Part shown: one piece after another, positions 48,839 to 57,307 of the stretch | Layout of the letters: each line of letters opens with the position of its first letter | Position numbering within the stretch: position 1 is the first letter of the stretch | Assembly: GCF_003003125.1 (NCBI RefSeq) | Contig: NZ_PVTZ01000011.1 | Coordinates: 30,793-94,792, forward strand | Direction of reading: 5' to 3' | Length of the DNA stretch: 64,000 nucleotides | DNA from: Laceyella sediminis | Lineage (GTDB): Bacteria; Bacillota; Bacilli; Thermoactinomycetales; Thermoactinomycetaceae | Translations under genes and position numbers: made by a program | The notes under the pieces: generated by a model | The model's database searches: none | What the model saw: the letters and a program-made list of their open reading frames with translations, nothing else | Told to the model about the DNA's origin: nothing

Positions 48839-49323
48839 TTATACGCGAGGCGGCCAGAATAGTGCTGTTGAATGAGCAGAATCGCTTGTTGCTTTTCAAA
48901 ATGGAAGACCGACTTATCAAAAGTGAAGAGAATCCGGATGGCAGACCGGTTTGGTTTACTGTAGGGGGTGGATTGGAGGAAGGTGAGACATTTGCCGCCG
49001 CCGCTGAACGGGAATTGTGGGAAGAAACCGGGTTGGTAAATGTGGAGTGGGGGCCGTTTATCTGGATCAGGGAAGTGGACTTGGAGTTCAAAGGCGTGCC
49101 TACTCGATTTGTTGAACATTATCGTCTCGCTTACGCAAAAGAAGTGGATATTCGACTGGATCACTTGACTGTGGAGGAGCAATTGGGTTACCTGACTCAT
49201 CACTGGTGGAGTGTTGACGAATTGAAGCAGACAGAGGAATTGGTGTTTCCAAAACGGCTGGGGGAATTGCTAGAGCCGATTTTGCATGGGAACATCCCAA
49301 CAGCCCCGATCAAGATTAAATAA
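48835..49323 (+). CDS. NUDIX hydrolase
   Basis: 162 residues. The Nudix box GGLEEGETFAAAAERELWEETGL is complete. N-terminal MIIREAARIVLLNEQNRLLLFKM, and C-terminal TVEEQLGYLTHHWWSVDELKQTEE, as in several small Firmicute NUDIX enzymes of unknown substrate. ATG 48835 has GAGGTGA 7 nt upstream; a longer in-frame start at 48802 has no SD. Confidence 0.85.
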   Translation: MIIREAARIVLLNEQNRLLLFKMEDRLIKSEENPDGRPVWFTVGGGLEEGETFAAAAERELWEETGLVNVEWGPFIWIREVDLEFKGVPTRFVEHYRLAYAKEVDIRLDHLTVEEQLGYLTHHWWSVDELKQTEELVFPKRLGELLEPILHGNIPTAPIKIK

Positions 49324-49464
49324 TCTGGTCACCTTTCATTATAAACTGGTTTGCAATGCATACCTTTAACAGAAGAAAAATTACGCCTCATCTTTCAACA
49401 AAGTAAACCCTTCCAAGAAGTTTATTTTTGGACAATCGTGGCGAGCTGTTCGCATTTGGCGCGT

Positions 49465-49512
49465 GGAAAAAAAGCCTCTGCCTTGTGGTTTCGTGACACA
49501 AGACAGAGGCTT
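49465..49512 (-). terminator. Terminator of the xanthine permease gene
   Basis: AAGCCTCTG-CCTTGTG pairs with CACAAGA-CAGAGGCTT; the T-run is on the minus strand. The remaining bases 49324-49464 hold nothing convincing. Confidence 0.85.
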
Positions 49513-49535
49513 CGTTTTATTAGCGAGTTGGCATT

Positions 49536-50825
49536 TTACACCGCTTCGGCGGCTGAGGGTTTCGCCTGTTTGTTGAAGATGATGTTCAATACGATGGCGG
49601 TTAAGCTGCCCAAGACAATGCCATTTTCGACGACAACGCGGATCATGTCAGGGAGATCTTTGAAGATGGCCGGAACGACGGAAGTTCCCAATCCCATTCC
49701 CACCGAACACGCCACGATCAGTAGATTTTGGGTTTGTTTAAAGTCGATGGTAGCCAGGGCCCGAATGCCGGAAACGATGACCATACCAAACATGGGGATC
49801 ATAGCTCCGCCGAGAACAGCGTTAGGGATGATGGTGGTTACCGCTGCCACTTTCGGCAATAACCCCAATACGATGAGGATGATGCCGGCGGCGATGACCA
49901 CGGCGCGCGATTTCACTTTGCTCAGAGCTACCAGCCCCACGTTTTGCGAGAAACTGGTATAAGGGAACGAGTTGAACAGTCCGCCGATCATGATGGCCAA
50001 GCCTTCAGCGCGCAGTCCTTTTTTAACGCGTTCTCCTCCCAATTTTTCGTCGCATATGTCGGCCAGCGCCATGAAAACCCCAGTCGATTCAATCATGCTG
50101 ACGATCGCGACCAAAGACATGGTGATAATAGAAGACACATGGAATTCGGGCACACCGAAATAAAAAGGTTGTACGATTCGAAACCAGCTCGCGTCTGCAA
50201 CATGGCTCAAGTCCACCAAACCCATGAACCAAGCGGTAATCGTGCCGATGACCATGGCGAGCAGAACGGAAATGGATTGAATGAATCCTTTGCCAAACCG
50301 ATTGAGCAAGATGACGGAGAGAAGCGTCAGCAGTCCCAGGAACAGGTTTTCCCACTGCCCGAAAGTGGGGGAGCCTTGCCCTCCGGCCATATTGTTCATG
50401 GCGACAGGAATCAGGGACACACCGATCGTGGTAATGACCGATCCGATCACCACAGGAGGAAACAAACGCATAATATGATTAAAAAATTGCGCGATCAGGG
50501 TAACGATCAAGCCAGAAGCGATGATGGATCCGTAAATGGCGGGCAAGCCTTCCAATTGCCCGATGGTGATCATTGGCGGCACGGCGGTAAAGGTACAGCC
50601 CAAGATGACGGGAAGTTTGACACCGAAATAACGGCCGCCGATCACTTGCAAGAGTGAGGCGATACCGCAGGTGAATAAATCAATCGAAATTAAATAAGCC
50701 AATTGTTCGGTATTCATCTTCAGCGCCCCGCCGACAATCAAGGGCACAACCACCGCCCCAGCATACATAGCTAAGACATGTTGAAATCCAAGAAAGGAAA
50801 TCTTCCATCCATTTAATTTACCCAT
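49536..50825 (-). CDS. pbuX: NCS2-family xanthine/uracil permease
   Basis: 429 residues, about 14 hydrophobic segments, starting MGKLNGWKISFLGFQHVLAMYAGAVVVPL. The NCS2 signatures are LPVILGCTFTAVPPM, the carboxylate motif MIESTGVFMALADICDE, and NSFPYTSFSQNVGLVALS with the conserved QNVG. These match xanthine permease (PbuX-like) better than uric acid permeases, but substrate assignment is inference. AGGAGGT-type SD on the minus strand. No purine riboswitch was recognised in its leader. Confidence 0.85.
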   Translation of the reverse strand: MGKLNGWKISFLGFQHVLAMYAGAVVVPLIVGGALKMNTEQLAYLISIDLFTCGIASLLQVIGGRYFGVKLPVILGCTFTAVPPMITIGQLEGLPAIYGSIIASGLIVTLIAQFFNHIMRLFPPVVIGSVITTIGVSLIPVAMNNMAGGQGSPTFGQWENLFLGLLTLLSVILLNRFGKGFIQSISVLLAMVIGTITAWFMGLVDLSHVADASWFRIVQPFYFGVPEFHVSSIITMSLVAIVSMIESTGVFMALADICDEKLGGERVKKGLRAEGLAIMIGGLFNSFPYTSFSQNVGLVALSKVKSRAVVIAAGIILIVLGLLPKVAAVTTIIPNAVLGGAMIPMFGMVIVSGIRALATIDFKQTQNLLIVACSVGMGLGTSVVPAIFKDLPDMIRVVVENGIVLGSLTAIVLNIIFNKQAKPSAAEAV

Positions 50826-50953
50826 GAGGAACCTCCATTGATTATTTCCGAATAATATAGTCTATATAATAGCATATTGTTCAGTTTTTGTGGATAGGAA
50901 ATAAATATTGGAAAGATTGGGTGATTGGGCAGACGAACAATCGCTGGAGGGAT

Positions 50954-50999
50954 GTCCGGTACATAAGGGGTGTGATCGGGATGTTCGCTTGTACCTGAC
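50954..50999. repeat. Inverted repeat upstream of the xanthine permease
   Basis: GTCCGGTACA and TGTACCTGAC pair over 10 bp with one mismatch around a 26-nt GC-rich loop. On the minus strand it lies about 130 nt before the permease start, where a regulatory leader could be. No known riboswitch core is visible. Confidence 0.4.
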
Positions 51000-51016
51000 A
51001 TATTGAAATATATGGA

Positions 51017-51049
51017 GAAAAACCTGGCGCATTGAGACGCCAGGTTTTT
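51017..51049 (-). terminator. Terminator of the CPBP protease gene
   Basis: AAAACCTGGCG / CGCCAGGTTTT stem with T-rich flanks on both strands. Confidence 0.85.
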
Positions 51050-51071
51050 GTTCAACGAAGATAGGGAAAAA

Positions 51072-51926
51072 TTAAGCGTCGCGGTATGTCCTGCTGTTTT
51101 TATCGGACTTTATGAAGCGCCAGCCAATGGCAATAGCCATGAGCAATGACAAGACCAGTCCCATGATTCCTTCTCCATTTTGGAAAAAGATATCCCCAGT
51201 AATAATGCCTTGCTTATTGGTATAAATGTTGCCGAGGAATGCTGGATTCAACATATTCCAAACCCAATGTAGTAACACGACCGGGAACAAGGCCCCAGAT
51301 AGGTAATATGCATGTGAAAATGCGAATGAAAAGAAGAACGCGGTGAGAGCTTGCACTAGGCTCACCGCCACTGGATTGCCGATCCCAGTGGATTTGGCGA
51401 GCAGGAACACCAGGGGAATGTGATAAAACGCCCATACAAGGCCTACAAGCATCGTCGCTTTAAATTTTCCCAAAGATGAGGTGAAATGCTTTAACAAGAA
51501 GCCTCTCCAACCATATTCCTCTCCCCAGAAAATAGGGAAATCCAATAAAAAATAAAGTGGGAACATATACAGGGATTGCATAAATGATGAAAGTGAGGTC
51601 GGACTCACCGATCCGTTTCCGCAAAATAAGGAAAAAACGGACAAAGCGCCAATAAAAAGTAAGGGATAAAAAATCGCGAAGAAGACCGCTTTGGCATTGC
51701 AATTTTTAACGATGGACAACATCTCGCCCCACAGTGATTTTTTATATGCCCACATTTGAAAGCAGAGGGCGATAATCGCAGGGGTGATCATCACGTAAAT
51801 GATATTTTCCACGGTGCTTTGGTACCCACCAGTGTAATAAGATATGCCTCCAATCGCCCACGAAACCAGTAAAACGACTGCAATATAAAGATAAGCAAAG
51901 TTGATTCGCATGTTGGAGAGATTCAC
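51072..51926 (-). CDS. CPBP-family intramembrane glutamic protease
   Basis: 284 residues with about eight helices. All CPBP/Abi motifs are present: EEYGWRG (EExxxR), FYHIP (FxxxH) and HWVWNMLNP (HxxxN). Such proteases cleave membrane proteins or process prenylated or peptide substrates; some give bacteriocin immunity. GTG 51926 fits the GGGGGG SD (7 nt); the ATG at 51932 nearly abuts it. Stands alone, without bacteriocin genes in view. Confidence 0.87.
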   Translation of the reverse strand: MNLSNMRINFAYLYIAVVLLVSWAIGGISYYTGGYQSTVENIIYVMITPAIIALCFQMWAYKKSLWGEMLSIVKNCNAKAVFFAIFYPLLFIGALSVFSLFCGNGSVSPTSLSSFMQSLYMFPLYFLLDFPIFWGEEYGWRGFLLKHFTSSLGKFKATMLVGLVWAFYHIPLVFLLAKSTGIGNPVAVSLVQALTAFFFSFAFSHAYYLSGALFPVVLLHWVWNMLNPAFLGNIYTNKQGIITGDIFFQNGEGIMGLVLSLLMAIAIGWRFIKSDKNSRTYRDA

Positions 51927-52388
51927 GGCCATTCCCCCCAAGGCAGTCTAGTTGAGGCAAAATATTGCCTTTTCGTTGTCCTATAGTGATAAATTTATTC
52001 TTTATTTTAATTATACTAAATATAACAAAAAATTATTTCATCATTTCAGTATTTATGTTGTTCACACAGAGTTGTTTTTTGGGATGAAGCAACTTAGGTA
52101 CTATGATATCCGAAATATATTGAAGGCTGTCTTCTTAACGACTATGGGATGATTTCTGTTTCGTTTGACAGTATAACGGGAAGTAAAACGTGAAAACTAA
52201 AATCATTTAACTCAATAAGAGATCAAGCGTGTGAATGATGTAATTAAGGATTCCGATTTAGATATGTATCATAGGAATAATGAAGAAATTGTGAGTTTAA
52301 TAGGGAATTTGTGGACGTACTGATGAATATTGATTAAAATTGAATATGTTTATAAAATTACATATTCATTGAATAGGAGGTTTTGTTT
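51927..52388. other. AT-rich intergenic region
   Basis: Probably carries promoters for both flanking genes. A 30-codon frame at 52231-52323 (GTG start; VNDVIKDSDLDMYHRNNEE) looks protein-like but has no SD and may be a remnant. Nothing else is supported. Confidence 0.4.
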
Positions 52389-52907
52389 TTGAAACGTTTT
52401 CTCACACTAATACTTGTACTTACTGTTTCATTATTGGCTGGATGCGGAAGTAAAGAGAATGAGAACAATTCGGAAACTAGTAAAGTAAAGGAAGAGCAAA
52501 AATCGGAAGGGACAGCAAGTACAGTAGATGCTGTAGAACCTAATCAAGCTCATAAAGAGATTGAATTCAAAAGTATCAACTGGATTATGGGAGCTCCGGA
52601 TCCTGAGCCTACTGCAGGAATTTGGGTCTACAACAAAGATAAGCATCCCTCCAGTTTGGACAACCAGGATTGGGATCATGAAGATATGCTTTATGTCCAA
52701 GCAAGCAAAAAATATAAACATCAACAGATTACAATTAAAAAGCTTCAGGTTATTGAGAATGATGTCGTTAAAATTATTGTTTCTTGGGAGAAGGATATTG
52801 GTAGAGAATTGCCACCACGGGATTATGTCACGGTTGAAACTGGTGCACTAGATGGAAAGAAGTTTATTGTTGAAGATATGGATGGTCAAAAAGTGGATAT
52901 TAAATAA
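52389..52907 (+). CDS. Small lipoprotein of unknown function (172 aa)
   Basis: TTG 52389 lies 8 nt after AGGAGG and gives MKRFLTLILVLTVSLLAGC with lipobox LAGC. A Lys/Glu/Ser-rich linker follows, then a globular domain (IEFKSINWIMGAPDPEPTAG, KYKHQQITIKKLQVIEND, ELPPRDYVTVETGALDGKK). I do not recognise the family. It lies 37 nt before the VWA lipoprotein gene and is probably co-transcribed. Confidence 0.75.
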   Translation: MKRFLTLILVLTVSLLAGCGSKENENNSETSKVKEEQKSEGTASTVDAVEPNQAHKEIEFKSINWIMGAPDPEPTAGIWVYNKDKHPSSLDNQDWDHEDMLYVQASKKYKHQQITIKKLQVIENDVVKIIVSWEKDIGRELPPRDYVTVETGALDGKKFIVEDMDGQKVDIK

Positions 52908-52944
52908 GAAACCCTAGGAGAAGTCTTCAAAATTGGAGGGAACT

Positions 52945-54264
52945 ATGAGAAATAAGCTGTTTTTCTGCTTGCTAATTGTGGGCTTTCTTATAAGCGGTTG
53001 TTCCCATTCAAGTAGCACACAACCTACTGAAAAAAAACAAGTGAACAATGAATCTAAAGACAAAGAAAATGTGAAGATTCCCGAAGAATTAAAGGGAGTT
53101 CCATTACCTCCGGCCGGTAAATATTCAGGTGAGAAATACAATTGGGCCAAAGTTAAACAAGAACTAGATAAAATCCCGAAGAACGCTGACGGAAAAACGA
53201 TTCTTAACAAGTTTTATGAGTTGGCAGCGGAGGATTACACACCTTACTTTAAGTATTTCCAAGAATTTGATACATCTATCATCAAAGTTGACAAAGGCCC
53301 CGGCGGGATGAAAAGCTTGAAACTACCAGAAGAAAAACCAGTGAACATTGTGATTTTGGTTGATTCAAGCGGCTCCATGGCGGCAAAAGTATCCGGTGGT
53401 CAAAAGATGGATTTAGCGAAACAAGCAGTTAAATCATTCGCCAAACAAATGCCCGACGGAGCCAATGTTTCACTGACTGTCTACGGCCACAAAGGTAGCA
53501 ATAACGAGAAAGATAAGGCAGTTTCCTGCAATAGTATTGAAGAGGTTTACCCGCTTGGAGCCTACGATGAAAGTAAATTCAACAATGCCTTAAACAAATT
53601 TCAACCAACCGGTTATACTCCGTTGGCAGGCGCTATGAAACTAGCCAAGCAACAGCTGGCCAACCAGAGCAAGGCCGAAAATATTATTTATGTAGTGAGC
53701 GATGGAGTAGAAACCTGCGGCGGTGATCCTGTTCAGGTGGCAAAGGATCTCCACACATCCAATATTAAAGCTGTAGTAAATATCATCGGCTTTGATATTG
53801 ATGATGCTGGACAAAAAGCGCTTGAAGCGGCAGCTCAGGCTGGTGGTGGCAAGTATAGCTCGGTAAATTCTAAAGTGGATTTGGAAGACTATTTTGCAAA
53901 AGAGCGGGGTCGACTTTATGATGCATGGTCTCGCTGGGCTGGAGAGCATTATGACAAGGCGTCAGATGTATCAAACAAAAAATACAAAGAGCTAGAAAAG
54001 AAGTCTGTCGAGATGTATAAAATAACAGAGAGAGAAACAATTCGTTTCTATCATATGGAAGAGTATTTAGAGAAAGAACGCGGGTTTGAATTTCGACTTC
54101 TCTATGATCATGTTGACCAAAAGTTTCGAGAGCGCGCTAACCACATCCATGACTACAACTTATATATAGCGAATAAACTTCAGAAAGTGGTTCTGGAGGA
54201 AGCCAATAAGATACAAAAAGAGGTATTGAACAAAGCAAACGAAGAACAGGATAAGCTTTATTAA
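52945..54264 (+). CDS. VWA-domain lipoprotein
   Basis: 439 residues. ATG 52945 follows GGAGGG; lipobox ISGC (Cys about 19). The von Willebrand A domain starts VNIVILVDSSGSMAAKV with a complete MIDAS D140-S-S-G-S144. Thr in TGYTPLAGAM and Asp in VVSDGVETCGGD complete the metal site. The C-terminal ~120 residues are highly charged and probably coiled-coil (SNKKYKELEKKSVEMYKITE onward). It likely binds a protein partner at the cell surface. Second gene after the small lipoprotein. Confidence 0.85.
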   Translation: MRNKLFFCLLIVGFLISGCSHSSSTQPTEKKQVNNESKDKENVKIPEELKGVPLPPAGKYSGEKYNWAKVKQELDKIPKNADGKTILNKFYELAAEDYTPYFKYFQEFDTSIIKVDKGPGGMKSLKLPEEKPVNIVILVDSSGSMAAKVSGGQKMDLAKQAVKSFAKQMPDGANVSLTVYGHKGSNNEKDKAVSCNSIEEVYPLGAYDESKFNNALNKFQPTGYTPLAGAMKLAKQQLANQSKAENIIYVVSDGVETCGGDPVQVAKDLHTSNIKAVVNIIGFDIDDAGQKALEAAAQAGGGKYSSVNSKVDLEDYFAKERGRLYDAWSRWAGEHYDKASDVSNKKYKELEKKSVEMYKITERETIRFYHMEEYLEKERGFEFRLLYDHVDQKFRERANHIHDYNLYIANKLQKVVLEEANKIQKEVLNKANEEQDKLY

Positions 54265-54292
54265 AAGATATACTGTCAACTGAAGTCAATAT

Positions 54293-54345
54293 CATGCTCT
54301 CCCCTGAACCCGATCCCATAGGTTTAAGAGGGGAGAGCATTTTTT
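54293..54345 (+). terminator. Terminator of the VWA lipoprotein operon
   Basis: ATGCTCTCCCCT / AGGGGAGAGCAT with inner AACC/GGTT pairs and T6. Confidence 0.9.
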
Positions 54346-54703
54346 CTCTACGGTGACATCACTTTTCAGCAAGCGCCTTTCAATAGTTAACAATACTTCT
54401 GCCTTCAGAATAAATATTGGTAGTATGATAACACTCAATTAGACTCCAATAAAACTACTCATTTATTTTTCACTTTTTATAATACATTTTGAACCTACAA
54501 CCCCTCCTTGACTTTGACGAATTGTTACCCCAGCTTCGAATTGAAAACCAATGAATATAGATAAATTATCCATCAGATGAATAAATTGATACCTGCCCCC
54601 ATGATCATATTTTGCAAAATGAAAAAAACAATAAAAAGATGGTTTGACAGCAGGATCATCCCCATGTTATGATCCAAGAGTAATCAATTGGAGAAAGGTG
54701 GTA
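54346..54703. other. AT-rich non-coding stretch, nothing recognised
   Basis: No frame with an SD and no strong hairpin were found. Confidence 0.4.
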
Positions 54704-54872
54704 TTAATCTCAAACATGGGCACTTTGTTTGTATTCTAAGTTCTCTTAATGCAAAGAGATGAATTGAATGCAGACCCTGCTTGCCGTGCATCAAGCAGGC
54801 GAAGTATGGAAGGTGACGAAGGATCGTTCATTTTCCCATACTTTGTTAAAGTGTGCCCATATTAGAGGTTAA
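54704..54872. mobile_element. Second type of inverted-repeat-bounded element
   Basis: TTAATCTCAAACATGGGCAC at the left and GTGCCCATATTAGAGGTTAA at the right are terminal inverted repeats matching at 17 of 20 positions. The 169-bp interior has no coding capacity but contains a further AAGTATGG/CCATACTT pair. It may be a MITE or a deleted insertion sequence. Unrelated to the 135-bp element. Confidence 0.5.
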
Positions 54873-55031
54873 TCAACAAGTCAGATCTGCCTTTCTCAAT
54901 TCGGTAATAGATCTGATTATGACCGTGGGTGCAGACTGCATTCACGGCTTTTTGCATTTAGAGACATTGCAGGAATTTCAGTGTGTTGGCAGGAGGTATG
55001 ATTCATTTTGATAGAAAGGCAGGGGAAAGAA

Positions 55032-56300
55032 ATGCAAGTGCAAGAGAAGAAGAATGCTACCCCCACGATATCCGCTTTGCTTAAAAATCGGTTTGTTCAA
55101 ATCATCCTCCTATCGGAATTATTTTTGCAGATCGGTATTTGGGTACGCAATTTTGCAATCTTGTTGTTTGTCATGGAGAAAACGAATGGAGATGCGTTCG
55201 CCATATCCATGATTTCAGTCGCCGAATTCGCTCCGATTTTCATTTTTTCATTTATCGGTGGAACCTTTGCCGACCGATGGCGTCCCAAACGGACGATGAT
55301 CTGGTGTGATTTTTTGAGCGCTTTATCCATTTTCGCTGTTCTGTTGACACTCATGTTCGGCTCCTGGAAAGCTGTCTTTTTGGCCACATTGGTTTCGGCA
55401 ATCTTGTCCCAGTTTTCCCAGCCTTCGGGCATGAAGCTGTTTAAGTTGCACGTGCCGGAAGCGTTAATTCAGATGGGGATGTCGATTTACCAAACGATAT
55501 TCGCCGTGTTCATGATTTTGGGGCCTGTGCTCGGGACGTTCGTCTATCAGCATTTCGGGATCGAAATGGCTATTGGTATAATGGGTATCGCCTTTTTGCT
55601 GTCGGCCTTGGTGCTGTTGTTTTTGCCCGAAGATCGGGTGTTGGAAGAAGATAAGGCGCCGTCGTCCGTGTGGCAGGAAATGAAGGACGGCATTCGCTAT
55701 GTCATGTCCAAGCGAGTGCTGACCCTGTTGGGTGGATGTTTTTTGACAGTAGGATTGGCACTGGGGTTGATTCAGCCGTTGGGGATTTTTCTGGTGACGG
55801 AACACCTGGGTCTGGCGAAAGAACAATTGCAATGGCTGATGATGGCCAACGGGTTGGGGATGATTTTGGGTGGCGGCATCGCCATGGCCTTCTCCAAGAA
55901 TGTCCCACCGCAAAGGTTGCTGATGATGGGTGTTTTCTTCAATGCGGTTGGGATTGCCCTTTGCGGCTTGTCTACTGTCTTATGGCTGACACTTTTGATC
56001 GAGTTCCTGGCGGGTCTGGTATTGCCGATGATCCATATCGGGATCAATACGCTGATTTTGCAACATACGGAAACGGAGTTTGTGGGCCGGGTGAACGGAA
56101 TTTTAAGCCCGCTATTCACGGGAGCCATGGTGGTAACCATGAGTGTTGCCGGTTCGTTTAAAAACCTGCTATCAGTTGTGTGGATGTTTGAAATCTCGGC
56201 GTTTGTGATGTTCTTGGGAGCACTGATCATCCTGCCCATGTATCGGATGCCGGGAAATCAAACGCTTGAAGGGTCATCCTCTACGGAAGCGCATCAATAA
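55032..56300 (+). CDS. MFS transporter (efflux-like)
   Basis: About 422 residues with 12 hydrophobic segments. NFAILLFVMEKTNGDAFAISM, the loop GGTFADRWRPKRTM (motif A variant) and FSQPSGMKLFKLHVPEALI are typical of macrolide-efflux/H+-antiporter-3 MFS proteins. ATG 55032 has AGGGGAAAG upstream; TTG 55008, 10 nt after AGGAGG, is an alternative that adds eight residues. Substrate unknown. Confidence 0.85.
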   Translation: MQVQEKKNATPTISALLKNRFVQIILLSELFLQIGIWVRNFAILLFVMEKTNGDAFAISMISVAEFAPIFIFSFIGGTFADRWRPKRTMIWCDFLSALSIFAVLLTLMFGSWKAVFLATLVSAILSQFSQPSGMKLFKLHVPEALIQMGMSIYQTIFAVFMILGPVLGTFVYQHFGIEMAIGIMGIAFLLSALVLLFLPEDRVLEEDKAPSSVWQEMKDGIRYVMSKRVLTLLGGCFLTVGLALGLIQPLGIFLVTEHLGLAKEQLQWLMMANGLGMILGGGIAMAFSKNVPPQRLLMMGVFFNAVGIALCGLSTVLWLTLLIEFLAGLVLPMIHIGINTLILQHTETEFVGRVNGILSPLFTGAMVVTMSVAGSFKNLLSVVWMFEISAFVMFLGALIILPMYRMPGNQTLEGSSSTEAHQ

Positions 56301-56310
56301 TGACATAAAG

Positions 56311-56346
56311 AAAAAGACCTTGGCTGATTGGACCAAGGTCTTTTTT
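56311..56346. terminator. Bidirectional terminator between MFS and YciI genes
   Basis: AAAAAGACCTTGG / CCAAGGTCTTTTTT stem. Confidence 0.9.
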
Positions 56347-56352
56347 CATGTT

Positions 56353-56616
56353 TTACACGCGCGCCATTTTCCACTCATGCAATTCTAAGCGGCGAACCCC
56401 TTCTTTGACATAAGGGTCTTGTTCGGCCAATTCTCTCGCTTCCTCCAACGAATCGGCCATGTATATCACCATGCCGCCGGAACCGTCAGCGAAGGGGCCT
56501 TTGGCGAAAATTTTCCCTTGTTGTTCCAATTCTTCTAAATAAGCTAAGTGATGCGGGCGGAAAGTCAGATTTTTTTCCGCGTCTGCCATATGCAGGATTG
56601 CGGCGTAATATGCCAT
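56353..56616 (-). CDS. YciI-family protein
   Basis: 87 residues, ferredoxin-like YciI fold. Features are RPHHLAYLEELEQQGKIFAKGPFADGSGG with the conserved His-Asp pair and DPYVKEGVRRLELHEW. Function is unclear; related proteins may act as small hydrolases or lactonases. AAAGGAG lies about 10 nt upstream of the ATG on the minus strand. Confidence 0.88.
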   Translation of the reverse strand: MAYYAAILHMADAEKNLTFRPHHLAYLEELEQQGKIFAKGPFADGSGGMVIYMADSLEEARELAEQDPYVKEGVRRLELHEWKMARV

Positions 56617-56704
56617 TGTGAACTCAGTCTCCTTTGGTGTCTGGTTTTAACAAAAGTCTGTATTGATTGTAGCATGAAATGCGGAGACCGCCGAGCGGCA
56701 TGTT

Positions 56705-57130
56705 TTAATTTTCAACATGCGATGCGAGTGATTGAAGCAACCCCGCCCAACCTCGATCCATGCGATTGCGCACCACTTCATGGCTTTCACCGAACTCGGT
56801 GGTTGCATCGGTTTTCCAGCCGGAATGGATCAAAGTAAACGCAGTGGCGCCATCTAACTCTTGTAATTCAAATGTGATAGTCCAATCTTTGCCCCATCGG
56901 AAAGAAAGGTGATGAGGAGGGTTGATTTCAGTCACTGTGCAGGGAGACAAGCCAAAGCCGCCGGCGTTCAAGTGGAAGGCGTGTCCTTGCTTCGGTTGAA
57001 AATCGTTGGGCATAAACCAAGCGGCGAGGCCTTCCGAAGTAGCGACTGCTTCCCACACTTTCAGAATCGCTGCCTTTAACACCAAATTGTGCCGGATATC
57101 CGGTAATTGAATTGAAGGATTCTCTTTCAT
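56705..57130 (-). CDS. SRPBCC (AHSA1-like) domain protein
   Basis: 141 residues. The AHSA1/START-like fold shows in RHNLVLKAAILKVWEAVATSEGLAAWFMPNDF, NPPHHLSFRWGKDW and FTLIHSGWKTD. It probably binds a hydrophobic ligand or a chaperone. ATG 57130 lies 7 nt from GGAGTG on the minus strand; an earlier ATG at 57190 has no SD. Separate from the YciI gene by 88 bp. Confidence 0.85.
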   Translation of the reverse strand: MKENPSIQLPDIRHNLVLKAAILKVWEAVATSEGLAAWFMPNDFQPKQGHAFHLNAGGFGLSPCTVTEINPPHHLSFRWGKDWTITFELQELDGATAFTLIHSGWKTDATTEFGESHEVVRNRMDRGWAGLLQSLASHVEN

Positions 57131-57307
57131 CAACATGCACTCCAGTCTGTGTTGATAGGGAGCGAACGCTTCCATATCAACATTTATCATTATTGTTTGC
57201 AGGGATTGAGCGGTTATGCTTTGACCTTCTTGTGTGTTTCAGTCAGATTCATTTAGGGTACAGGGGGAGTGGGAATATTTAAAAATGAAACAAGAGGAGG
57301 CAACGGA

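Noticed and set aside
49351..49962. Long plus-strand frame beginning before and running antisense through the permease gene
   Set aside because: Most of it mirrors the NCS2 permease on the other strand and crosses that gene's terminator; no SD.
50826..51016. Purine riboswitch before the xanthine permease
   Set aside because: The conserved three-way-junction bases of purine aptamers are absent on the minus strand.
51952..52152. 66-codon frame in the AT-rich gap
   Set aside because: No SD, low-complexity composition, no conserved-looking motifs.
52231..52323. 30-codon protein-like frame VNDVIKDSDLDMYHRNNEE
   Set aside because: No SD and no family; at best a gene remnant. Mentioned in the intergenic entry only.
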